Of a DNA stretch of 33,057 nucleotides, positions 21,753 through 29,575 are shown piece by piece (position 1 is the stretch's first letter; each line of letters opens with the position of its first letter). The translations under genes were made by a program, and so were the position numbers. Origin of the DNA: an uncultured Acetatifactor sp. (lineage in GTDB: Bacteria > Bacillota > Clostridia > Lachnospirales > Lachnospiraceae); contig CANPYG010000027.1 of the NCBI GenBank assembly GCA_947588205.1, forward strand, positions 1-33,057, written 5' to 3'. The notes under the pieces are model-generated. The model had not been told where the DNA came from and ran no database searches. It worked only from the letters and a program-made list of their open reading frames with translations.

Positions 21753-23810
21753 TTACACAATTCGTTTGAATTTCTTTTCCATCTCTGTTTTGGACATGGA
21801 AATGATGGTCGGTCTTCCATGGGGACAATTATAGGGATTGTCCAGGGTAAGGAGCTCATCGATCAGATGGTCGGCCTCAGCAGGGGAAAGCCTGTGATTG
21901 CCCTTTACAGCCGCTTTACAGGACATGGAAGCGATTTTCTCTTCCACGGATCTTAGATTTCCCATGGAAGAACCCTCAGTCAGACCATCCAGCACCTCCA
22001 GAAACATTTGTCTTTCACTGCATCCATAAAGATCCGCGGGAACGCTTCGCAGGGCGTATTCATTTCCGCCGAATTCCTCTATCTCAAAGCCCAGGGAAGT
22101 AAAAGCCTCCCTGTTCTCGCGAAGCACAAGCTCCTCCTGTCCGGACAGGCTTACAATCACGGGAGGAAGAAGGCTCTGGCTTATCACCTCATGCTCCTTG
22201 TACTGCTTCATCAGACGCTCATACTTTACCTTTTCGTGGGCCGCATGCTGATCTATAATGAACATCTTATCCTCAAACTGTACGATCCAGTAGGTATCGA
22301 AAACCTGGCCGATAATATGGTAACGGGAGCGGTTTTCATCGCTCAGAAGCTTTTCTTCAAACAGATTCATCTGCTGTGCGGATGTCTGTATGTCCGGGCT
22401 ATCTGTTTTTCCCGCGTTTTCTGTTTTTTCCGTGTTTTCTGTTTTTTCCGCGTTTTCTGTGTTTTCTGCGTTTCCTATTCTTTCTGCCCTTTCCCTATCC
22501 GGGGCATCAATCTCCTTTAACGGCACCGCTTCCACAAAGAACGCGTCCTCTTGGGCCGGGGTCAAAACAGGGGATGCGGCCGAAGTCGATCCCGTGATGG
22601 CGTCTCCGGGCTTTCTGCCCTCTAAGACTCTGCTCCACAGGGGGCTGTTCAGCATATCCTGCATCTGCCCTCCCGAATGCTTCGCACTGTATCTGCTTTC
22701 CTCCATGACCCGGTACTGGTTTGTCCTGTTTTTTTCAAAGGGTTCAGGGGTGTCTCTGCGCGTTTCCGTCTTCTCTTCTTTTTTAGGGTCGGTATCGGAC
22801 AGGGACGCCTCCGGGATCATCTCCCTGCGGTGGAGGGTATCCCGGACAATGGCTGCGAGCAGATTGCAGAACGCCGGGCCGTCGGAAAAACGGACGTCCA
22901 TCTTGGTGGGGTGTACATTCACGTCCACGGTTTCGTTTCCCATGTAAATATGAAGGACGCAGAGAGGAAACTTATGTTGCATCAGGTATTCCCTGTAGCC
23001 CTCCTCCAACGCCTTCGCGATAAGCTGACTGCGGATAAACCGCCGGTTCATAAAATAAATTTCAAAATTACGGTTGGAACGCACCAGGATCGGTTTCCCG
23101 AGATAGCCCTCAACGCGGATGCCTCCCCGCACCTCTTCTACAGGCACAAGCTGGGAAGCGATATCTCTTCCGTAAAGCCGGTAAATGACCTCTTTCAGGT
23201 CCCCGTTGCCTGAGGTATGGAACCTAACCTGGCTTCCCAAGGTGAATTTAAAAGAAATATCCGGTCTGGAAAGCGCCAGATGCTCCATCAGCTCGACAAT
23301 ATAACCTCCCTCCGTGGCAGGGGTCTTTAAGAACTTTCGGCGGACGGGCGTATTGTAAAAAAGGTTTCTCATAATAAAAGTGGTTCCCTCAGGGGCTCCG
23401 ATCTCTTCAAAGGACTTCTCCTGGGCTCCCTCCATGACAAAACGGACTCCCGTCAGGGCTTCCTTTGTCTTGGTGATCACCTCAACCTTTGAAACCGCGG
23501 CAATGCTGGAAAGGGCCTCTCCGCGGAAGCCCAGGCTGTTCACATGCATCAGATCCTCTACAGACGTAATCTTACTGGTGGCATGGCGCAAAAAAGCCGT
23601 CCTGATTTGGGATGCCTCCATGCCGCTGCCGTTATCCGTCACACGCAGGAATTCGATGCCGCCATCCCTTGCTTCTACGGTGATTGCGGTGGCACCCGAG
23701 TCGATTGCATTTTCCACGAGCTCCTTCACCACGCTGGAGGGGCGCTCTACAACCTCGCCTGCCGCGATCTTATCTATTGTTTCTGAATTTAAAACATGTA
23801 TCTTTGCCAT
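21753..23810 (-). CDS. mutL: DNA mismatch repair protein MutL with endonuclease domain
   Basis: A 685-residue GHKL ATPase and nicking endonuclease of mismatch repair. The N-terminal ATPase has ELVENAIDSGATAI, VTDNGSGM and SLGFRGEALSSIAAVS. A variable linker (about 330-500) separates it from the C-terminal nuclease with DQHAAHEKVKYE (the metal-binding DQHA..E..E motif) and CPHGRPT. This marks the MutH-independent type. The linker holds an 18-bp DNA repeat (separate entry). The ribosome site AAGGA is 7 nt from the ATG. It follows mutS by 91 bp. Confidence 0.97.
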   Translation of the reverse strand: MAKIHVLNSETIDKIAAGEVVERPSSVVKELVENAIDSGATAITVEARDGGIEFLRVTDNGSGMEASQIRTAFLRHATSKITSVEDLMHVNSLGFRGEALSSIAAVSKVEVITKTKEALTGVRFVMEGAQEKSFEEIGAPEGTTFIMRNLFYNTPVRRKFLKTPATEGGYIVELMEHLALSRPDISFKFTLGSQVRFHTSGNGDLKEVIYRLYGRDIASQLVPVEEVRGGIRVEGYLGKPILVRSNRNFEIYFMNRRFIRSQLIAKALEEGYREYLMQHKFPLCVLHIYMGNETVDVNVHPTKMDVRFSDGPAFCNLLAAIVRDTLHRREMIPEASLSDTDPKKEEKTETRRDTPEPFEKNRTNQYRVMEESRYSAKHSGGQMQDMLNSPLWSRVLEGRKPGDAITGSTSAASPVLTPAQEDAFFVEAVPLKEIDAPDRERAERIGNAENTENAEKTENTEKTENAGKTDSPDIQTSAQQMNLFEEKLLSDENRSRYHIIGQVFDTYWIVQFEDKMFIIDQHAAHEKVKYERLMKQYKEHEVISQSLLPPVIVSLSGQEELVLRENREAFTSLGFEIEEFGGNEYALRSVPADLYGCSERQMFLEVLDGLTEGSSMGNLRSVEEKIASMSCKAAVKGNHRLSPAEADHLIDELLTLDNPYNCPHGRPTIISMSKTEMEKKFKRIV
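22406..22468. repeat. 18-bp tandem repeat in the MutL linker
   Basis: Three 18-bp units (22406, 22424, 22442) plus a half unit ending at 22468; the units differ at one or two bases. Consensus on the plus strand is TTTTTTCCGYGTTTTCTG. It encodes six-residue E-N-[TA]-E-K-T repeats in the disordered linker, so copy-number change keeps the reading frame. The T-rich strand is homopolymer-like and prone to slippage. Confidence 0.85.
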
Positions 23811-23901
23811 ATCCGTATCCTTTGTTCTGGTCTTGCCCTTTGTCCTAGCCTTGTTCCTTATCCCGAAATGTTTCTTTTGGGTGCCTTCCTTATTTTGGGT
23901 T

Positions 23902-26559
23902 TTATCCCTGCCACCTGTTGTTCAGCTTGGACTGCAGGCGGTACAGGGTATTCAAGGCGTCAAGGGGCGTCATGGTTGAAATATTGACCTCCTTTAACTC
24001 CTTGATCACATCCTCATCCGTCACCGTATCAAAAAGGGACATCTGCGCCAGATCCACCTCATCGAGCTTCGGCTGTTTTTTTGCCTTGCCTTCATTTTTG
24101 GTATCCACCTGGATGCTCTGCACCTTTTCGATGATATCGTTGTCGCTTAACTGTTTTACAATCTCCTTGGCGCGGTCCGTCACCATATCCGGCACCCCCG
24201 CCAGCTTTGCCACCTGGATACCGTAGCTCTTATCGGCACCGCCCTTGATGATCTTACGCAGGAAAACGATATCGTCCCCGGATTCCTTCACTGCGATACA
24301 GTAATTGTTCACATTGCTGATCTTACCCTCCAGCTCCGTCAGTTCGTGATAGTGGGTGGCAAAAAGCGTCTTTGCGCCCAGCAGCTTGCGGTTGCTGATA
24401 TGCTCGATCACGGCCCAGGCGATGGAAAGCCCGTCAAAGGTGGAGGTTCCCCTTCCGATCTCATCAAGGATGAGCAGGCTCTTAGAGGTCGCATTGCGCA
24501 GAATGTTCGCCACCTCGTTCATCTCCACCATAAAGGTGGACTGGCCGCTGGCAAGGTCGTCGGAAGCCCCCACTCTGGTGAAGATCCGGTCCACAATGCC
24601 GATATTTGCGCTCTTTGCCGGCACGAAGCAGCCGATCTGTGCCAACAGCACGATCAGGGCGGTCTGGCGCATATAGGTGGATTTGCCGGCCATATTGGGG
24701 CCTGTGATAATGGAAATGCAGTGGCTGGCGTTATCCAGATAGGTATCGTTGGAAATGAACAGGTCGTTGACGATCATCTGCTCCACCACAGGATGCCTGC
24801 CCTCCTTGATATCGATCACGCCCTTCTCATTCAGCTTCGGCCGCACATAATGGTTGCGTTCCGATACCCAGGAAAGGGAGGCGAATACGTCCAGCCTGGC
24901 GATGGCCTTGGCCGTCTTCTGGATGCGCTCCACCTCCATGGAGATGGCGTCGCGGATCTGGCAGAATAGGTCATATTCCAGGGTGTTGAGCTTGTCCTCC
25001 GCATTTAAAATTGTATCCTCCAGCTCCTTTAAGCGGGGGGTGGTATAGCGTTCCGCATTGGTCAGGGTCTGCTTCCTGATATAGTCCTCCGGCACCAGGT
25101 TTTTAAAGGAATTGGTGACCTCAAAATAATAGCCGAAGACTTTATTATATTTAATACGCAGGTTCTTGATGCCCGTGCGCTCCCTATCGTCGTTTTCCAG
25201 CTGGGCAAGCCACTCCTTGCCGTCCGTCTTGGCCCTGCGCAGCATGTCGATATCTTGGTCAAAGCCGCTTTTGATCATACCGCCCTCCCGGATTGTGATG
25301 GGCGGCTCCTCCTCGATGGCGCGGTCAATGAGCTGATAGATATCCTCCAGCCCGTCGATATCCGCCTCGATCTCCTTTAACGCTTCTTTTTCAAAGCCCT
25401 TCAGCACAGCCTTGATATGAGGCATCATTTCCAAGGAATTGCGGAAAGCAATGAGATCCCGTGGATTGGCGGTTTTATAGGTCACCTTGCTCAAAAGCCG
25501 TTCCAGGTCGTAAATTGGGTTCAGATACTCCCTGATCTCATCCCTGGATACCGTATCGCCGCACAGCTCTTCGATGGCGTCCAGCCGTTTTTCCATTTCC
25601 GCCTTTTCGATCAGCGGCTGCTCCAAAAAGCTGCGCAGGGTCCTGGCACCCATGGCGGTCTTCGTCTTGTCCAACACCCATAAAAGGGAGCCGCGCTTCT
25701 GCTTTTCCCGAAGCGTCTCCACAAGCTCCAGGTTGCGCCTGGTGGAACTGTCAAGGAGCATGTATTTGCTTGTCAGGTAAGGATAAATGTGGATGAACTG
25801 ATCCAGGGTGGTCTTCTGAGTCTCCGTAAGATACTCAAGCATGGCTCCGGCGGCGACCACGCCCATGGGAAAATCCTCTATCCCGAGCCCGATCAGGGTA
25901 TTCACCTTAAAATGCTTCATCAGAGCCTTTTTACAGGTATCATCATCGAACATATGGGGCTCCAGGGAATTGACGCTGATGTGAAGCCTGCCCCGCAGGT
26001 CCGCGATATCCACGCCGCTGACCAGAAAAGCATCGTTGCAGACGATCTCAGAAGGCTCATATTTCATCAGCTCGTCCATCAGACGCTTCGTGTCCTCCAC
26101 CTCTGTCAGATAAAAATCCCCAGTGGTCACGTCAGCCACGGAAAGACCGATTTTTGCAGGTGTATAGGCAACGCTCATCAGGTAATTGTTTTTGGTTTCT
26201 TCCAGTGACTGCATGTTCAGATTGGTTCCGGGAGTGACGATCCGCACCACTTCACGCTTCACGAGCCCCTTGGCAAGCTTCGGATCCTCCACCTGTTCAC
26301 AGATCGCCACCTTATAACCCTTGTTGACCAACTTAGTCAAGTATCCTTCCACCGCATGGTAAGGCACGCCGCACATGGGCGCGCGCTCATCCAGCCCGCA
26401 GGACTTCCCCGTGAGGGTCAGTTCCAGTTCCTTTGTACAGATCTGCGCGTCCTCAAAAAACATCTCATAGAAATCTCCCAGCCTGTAAAAAAGGATACAG
26501 TCGGGATATTCCTTCTTTGTCTCCATGTATTTCTGCATCATGGGAGTCATCTCAGCCAC
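23902..26559 (-). CDS. mutS: DNA mismatch repair protein MutS
   Basis: An 885-residue mismatch sensor. The N-terminal mismatch-binding motif is RLGDFYEMFFEDA (the Phe-x-Glu wedge). The C-terminal ABC-type ATPase has GPNMAGKSTYMRQTA (about 615-630), DDLASGQSTFMVEM, LLILDEIGRGTSTFDG (Walker B) and TLFATHYHEL. The start is GTG, 9 nt after GGAG. It has its own promoter (26645-26673) and leads mutS-mutL-miaA-YnbB-like. It is the MutS1 type; the length is normal. Confidence 0.98.
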   Translation of the reverse strand: MAEMTPMMQKYMETKKEYPDCILFYRLGDFYEMFFEDAQICTKELELTLTGKSCGLDERAPMCGVPYHAVEGYLTKLVNKGYKVAICEQVEDPKLAKGLVKREVVRIVTPGTNLNMQSLEETKNNYLMSVAYTPAKIGLSVADVTTGDFYLTEVEDTKRLMDELMKYEPSEIVCNDAFLVSGVDIADLRGRLHISVNSLEPHMFDDDTCKKALMKHFKVNTLIGLGIEDFPMGVVAAGAMLEYLTETQKTTLDQFIHIYPYLTSKYMLLDSSTRRNLELVETLREKQKRGSLLWVLDKTKTAMGARTLRSFLEQPLIEKAEMEKRLDAIEELCGDTVSRDEIREYLNPIYDLERLLSKVTYKTANPRDLIAFRNSLEMMPHIKAVLKGFEKEALKEIEADIDGLEDIYQLIDRAIEEEPPITIREGGMIKSGFDQDIDMLRRAKTDGKEWLAQLENDDRERTGIKNLRIKYNKVFGYYFEVTNSFKNLVPEDYIRKQTLTNAERYTTPRLKELEDTILNAEDKLNTLEYDLFCQIRDAISMEVERIQKTAKAIARLDVFASLSWVSERNHYVRPKLNEKGVIDIKEGRHPVVEQMIVNDLFISNDTYLDNASHCISIITGPNMAGKSTYMRQTALIVLLAQIGCFVPAKSANIGIVDRIFTRVGASDDLASGQSTFMVEMNEVANILRNATSKSLLILDEIGRGTSTFDGLSIAWAVIEHISNRKLLGAKTLFATHYHELTELEGKISNVNNYCIAVKESGDDIVFLRKIIKGGADKSYGIQVAKLAGVPDMVTDRAKEIVKQLSDNDIIEKVQSIQVDTKNEGKAKKQPKLDEVDLAQMSLFDTVTDEDVIKELKEVNISTMTPLDALNTLYRLQSKLNNRWQG

Positions 26560-26604
26560 GGTCTTACTCTCCTGTTCTTAACGTTCCGAAACTTCTTAAT
26601 GGTA

Positions 26605-26649
26605 AAAATCAAGCGGATACACAATCTCTTGCGCATCCGCTCTGATTTT
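26605..26649 (-). terminator. Hairpin with U-tract upstream of mutS
   Basis: A 14-bp stem with one bulge (AAAATCA then AGCGGAT pairing with ATCCGCT and TGATTTT) and a 16-nt loop, followed on the minus strand by TTTTT. It ends transcription coming from the lipoprotein gene. The mutS -10 box lies inside its upstream arm, so the mutS transcript itself would begin with the inner 7-bp part of the hairpin. Confidence 0.75.
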
Positions 26650-26673
26650 AACACAAAATATTGTAATTGTAAA
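26645..26673 (-). promoter_or_regulatory. Promoter of mutS
   Basis: On the minus strand, TTTACA at 26668-26673 (five of six), a 17-bp spacer and TAAAAT at 26645-26650 (five of six) with an extended TGT. The expected start is inside the terminator-like hairpin, about 75-80 nt before the mutS GTG. Confidence 0.75.
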
Positions 26674-26697
26674 TCTTTATGGTTTGAGAAATTTGCT

Positions 26698-26865
26698 GGT
26701 TACAGTTCACTCGTCCGCCAGCCAAGGAGCAGATTCGTGCTTGCACAAATATCTGCTCTTGGCTGAACGGACGAAGGGAGCGCCATTTTATGAGCAAAGG
26801 TAGCTGCAAAGCAGCGAAAAGCGCGTAAGCGCGGCTTTGCGAATGGCGCGGAGTGAACTGTGACC
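26698..26865. repeat. 168-bp multi-stem inverted-repeat element (MITE-like or structured RNA)
   Basis: The 327-bp gap between the lipoprotein gene and mutS holds this element. Its ends form a 15-bp inverted repeat with one mismatch (26698-26712 / 26851-26865). Inside are a GTCCG/CGGAC stem (26713-26717 / 26768-26772) enclosing a 15-bp stem with one bulge (26719-26734 / 26751-26765). Beside it is an 8-bp stem GCGCCATT/AATGGCGC (26780-26787 / 26842-26849) enclosing GCAAAG/CTTTGC (26794-26799 / 26835-26840). That one carries two small hairpins (26803-26815 and 26821-26832, the latter with a GUAA loop on the plus strand). It starts 21 bp past the lipoprotein stop. Short open frames across it are artefacts. 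No second copy is in the window. Confidence 0.75.
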
Positions 26866-26886
26866 TTTTTCCGCAACTCCAACCGT

Positions 26887-29412
26887 TCATTGCCTCTCAT
26901 TCACATAGAGAGACACCCTGTTCTGAATAACTTTAGCCACGTCGTCCACTGTTTTCTGCCCCTGGAAGAAAGCCGCGGCCTCCTCTGAAACGATTGACCA
27001 GATCACCTCATCCTTGGAATCGGCTGTTCCGGCCCCGTCAAGCAGGTTTCGCAGAACTTCGATATCCTCCGGAAGGGGAACATAAAAGGGAATCATGGTG
27101 CCTTCCTGCATATCATAAATGCCGCCATAGGATCTCCTGACGGGATCGCCTTTCTCATCCAGACGGATCTGACCCTCCATATCTTTTTCATAGGGATCTG
27201 CCGCAGCCTTTTCGATCTCCTGTTCAAATTGATCCGCCCTGGCGGACATTCCGGTTTCCCACCTTATTCTGGGAAGTCCGTCCTCCTCCAGCAAAAATTT
27301 CAGGAATTCCCAGGCTCCCTCCTTATGACCGGAGGCGGACAGTATTCCGAAGCAACCGTCGCCCAGGGCCATGCGGCAGCCGTTTCCATTTTCAGAAGGA
27401 TATCCCACAAAGGTTACCTTTTCTGCCCCGAACATTCCTGCCGCTTCCGTGATCTGTTCAGGACTGCTAATGTCGGCCTGATACAGAAGCATGTTCCCGT
27501 CCAGGAGCTTCTGCATGGTACTTTTCCCGCCTGCCTGACTCACTGCGGAATCCGCCTGGGGAAAGCTTGCCGCGAACTCCAGGAGTTGCTTAAATTCCGG
27601 GGAATCCAGGCTGACCTTTCCGTTTTCCCAGTCAATGAACCGGGACCAGCCGAAGGTCAGGCAGCCTTCCAGGATCGTATCCCTGTCGGCGTTTTCAAAA
27701 AGCTCCGCATTGGGATTGGCCTTGGCCAGAGCCATCAGATCCTCCAGGCTCCAGCCCATCTTCTCCCCCACCAGGGCGCTTCTGCCCGCCAGGGTGGAAA
27801 GGGTAAAGTTCCTGGGAATACAGGTCAGGGTATCCTGAAAGGTGGCTGCATCCAAAACTGACTGGAGGAAATCTTCTTTCCGTACCTTCTGGTCCGAGTC
27901 CAGATAGGCGTTCAAATCCTCTAAGAGCCCCTTGGAAACCAGGGAACCGATATCCACCGCGGATAGGTCCAGAAGGTCGGGGGAATTTTTGGAAAGAAGG
28001 TCATTGTTCATAGCCTGCATCGCTTCCGCCAGGGCCTCCGTCCCCTCCCTGTCCGCATCTCCATATTCTCGGATAGAAACATGATACTTGTCGCTTTGCT
28101 TGTTAAAGCTCACCACCGCATAGCCGAGAAATGCCTTGTCGGAGGCGAGGCTTCCGATCACGATCTCTTCCTTTACAGGCAGTTCGGAGGCCTTTCTTTT
28201 GACCAGATGAAGAATCTCTGTGGAGTTCTCCTCCATCATCCAGTCATAGACTGCCAGAAAAATTTCCCCGTCCTGCTGGGCTACAGCCTGCAGAGAGCTT
28301 CCCTGAATATCGCAGTCAAGCCATTTTGCCAGGGTTCTGGAGTTTCCCGTATTCATATCATATTCATAAAGGGCGGTGCCGTCATAGACGAGAAAATCCG
28401 TATCTGCCCCGGCAAAGAAATGGGCATCCGAGTCACCGGGCAAACTGCCAAAGCTTTTTCCCAACTCCATTTTCTGAGGATCCACCGGTGCAAGTAGGTT
28501 TTCCCCAGCGTCAGAGTCCCATAAAACTGCATAGACCTTCCCGTCCTTTCCGGCTACAAGACCGGATACGCGGAGACCTTCCCCTTCCACGGGAATCACC
28601 CCCAGGGCATTCCCCGTCGGATCCATCAGATAAATCTTAGAATCTTTGGTAGCATAGAGATTTCTTTCTGCGTCTACCGCCCCGTTTGTAAAAGGGGCGA
28701 ACATGACGACATAGCTGAAGCCCCCCATACTCCCGGTCTGGTTTTCCGTCTCTTCTTTTTCCCCGAAAGCCTCCGAAAGATCCACGGAAAACAGCTCCTG
28801 ACCCTGGGCACTTACTTTTTTCAGGGTACAGTCCTGCAGGAAGAAATAAAAATTCCCCTCTTGATCCACGGTATAGGAGGCGATGCCCATGCCGGCGTTT
28901 ACGCTGACCGGGAGCTTGACAAAGCTTCCCTCGCCGCTTCCCATTTCCTGCCCGTCGTTATCATTTTCCTGTTTGCCGCTGTTTGTTTCCTGCTCGCTTC
29001 CGTCGATTTTCTGTCCGCCACTGCCTGCTCCTTGTCCGCTTCCCGGTTCAAACCGGTAAAACTCACTGACAAGAGAACCGTTGTCTCGGTTGGAGCTGTA
29101 AAAATACAGGCTGTCTCCTGCGGCTGCCATCTGATTGCCATTAAACTCCACTCCCTCAGGCAGCTTCAGGCGGATGGATTCCGGCACATAGACCATTTCT
29201 GTGCCCTCTTTGCCGCCGCCCTGACCGCTGTCCAGACCATTGTTTTCCGCACCGTTGCGCCCCTCTGTTTCCTGTCCTCCTTTGTTCTCGCCTCCATTGT
29301 CCTGCCCTGCTTTTCCCAGACCGGAGCAGCCTGACAGCTGAAAGCAGAATAACAATGTGAATGCTAGCAAAAGCGCCCTTCTCCAACCACATTTTTTCAT
29401 GAAAACTTTCAT
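26887..29412 (-). CDS. Large lipoprotein: propeller-like region plus solute-binding domain
   Basis: An 841-residue exported lipoprotein; the signal peptide ends at the lipobox LSGC (Cys29). Next come Gly/Gln/Glu/Asn-rich low-complexity tethers (about 30-70 and 125-165). Repeated segments of the type NFYFFLQDCTLKKV, NLYATKDSKIYLMD, GKVYAVLWD and ALYEYDMNTGN (about 75-410) look like blades of a beta-propeller. From about 425 it resembles an extracellular solute-binding protein (sugar ABC type; LLDLSAVDIGSLVSKGLLED, GAWEFLKFLLEEDG). No permease or ATPase gene is adjacent; a sigma/anti-sigma pair is upstream. It may sense a ligand or serve a distant transporter. AAGGG lies 7 nt before the ATG. 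Confidence 0.85.
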   Translation of the reverse strand: MKVFMKKCGWRRALLLAFTLLFCFQLSGCSGLGKAGQDNGGENKGGQETEGRNGAENNGLDSGQGGGKEGTEMVYVPESIRLKLPEGVEFNGNQMAAAGDSLYFYSSNRDNGSLVSEFYRFEPGSGQGAGSGGQKIDGSEQETNSGKQENDNDGQEMGSGEGSFVKLPVSVNAGMGIASYTVDQEGNFYFFLQDCTLKKVSAQGQELFSVDLSEAFGEKEETENQTGSMGGFSYVVMFAPFTNGAVDAERNLYATKDSKIYLMDPTGNALGVIPVEGEGLRVSGLVAGKDGKVYAVLWDSDAGENLLAPVDPQKMELGKSFGSLPGDSDAHFFAGADTDFLVYDGTALYEYDMNTGNSRTLAKWLDCDIQGSSLQAVAQQDGEIFLAVYDWMMEENSTEILHLVKRKASELPVKEEIVIGSLASDKAFLGYAVVSFNKQSDKYHVSIREYGDADREGTEALAEAMQAMNNDLLSKNSPDLLDLSAVDIGSLVSKGLLEDLNAYLDSDQKVRKEDFLQSVLDAATFQDTLTCIPRNFTLSTLAGRSALVGEKMGWSLEDLMALAKANPNAELFENADRDTILEGCLTFGWSRFIDWENGKVSLDSPEFKQLLEFAASFPQADSAVSQAGGKSTMQKLLDGNMLLYQADISSPEQITEAAGMFGAEKVTFVGYPSENGNGCRMALGDGCFGILSASGHKEGAWEFLKFLLEEDGLPRIRWETGMSARADQFEQEIEKAAADPYEKDMEGQIRLDEKGDPVRRSYGGIYDMQEGTMIPFYVPLPEDIEVLRNLLDGAGTADSKDEVIWSIVSEEAAAFFQGQKTVDDVAKVIQNRVSLYVNERQ

Positions 29413-29437
29413 AGAAACACCCTTTCTGTTGTAATCT

Positions 29438-29467
29438 ACAGCTATTAACAGCTATTATTTAGCTATT
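29438..29467. repeat. 10-bp tandem repeats in the lipoprotein leader
   Basis: Two exact ACAGCTATTA units (29438, 29448) and a third degenerate one ending in AGCTATT (29458-29467). The AGCTATT core recurs every 10-11 bp, one helical turn, as in sites bound cooperatively by a regulator. They lie 25-55 bp before the lipoprotein ATG. Confidence 0.7.
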
Positions 29468-29474
29468 TTTTTGC

Positions 29475-29496
29475 TTTTTAAGCCGTTTTTAAGTCG
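29475..29496. repeat. 11-bp direct repeats upstream of the lipoprotein gene
   Basis: TTTTTAAGCCG (29475-29485) followed directly by TTTTTAAGTCG (29486-29496), ten of eleven identical. An 11-bp direct repeat is the spacing used by OmpR/PhoB-type regulators. An AT-rich TATATTATA stretch next to it could be a promoter -10 for the lipoprotein gene on the minus strand, but no clear -35 goes with it. Confidence 0.55.
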
Positions 29497-29575
29497 GTAT
29501 AATATAGCCGATATTCAGATTACAAAAGAAAGCTTACAAATCTCGAACAGCATTCTTAAACTTTTCTTACAATTT

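Noticed and set aside
24346..24969. 207-codon plus-strand frame inside mutS
   Set aside because: It is antisense to the conserved MutS ATPase region, with no family similarity or ribosome site; a shadow of codon usage.
26648..26900. Two short minus-strand open frames of 66 and 80 codons over the gap before mutS
   Set aside because: They run across the inverted-repeat element, have no ribosome site and change composition with the stems; they are artefacts of the element.
28861..29334. 157-codon plus-strand frame within the lipoprotein gene
   Set aside because: Antisense to the signal peptide and low-complexity tether of the lipoprotein; the apparent hydrophobic pattern comes from complementing Gly/Gln/Glu codons.
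29475..29503. Plus-strand promoter formed by the 11-bp repeats and TATAAT at 29498
   Set aside because: No acceptable -35 at 16-18 bp and no plus-strand gene downstream; the repeats are kept as a possible regulator site only.
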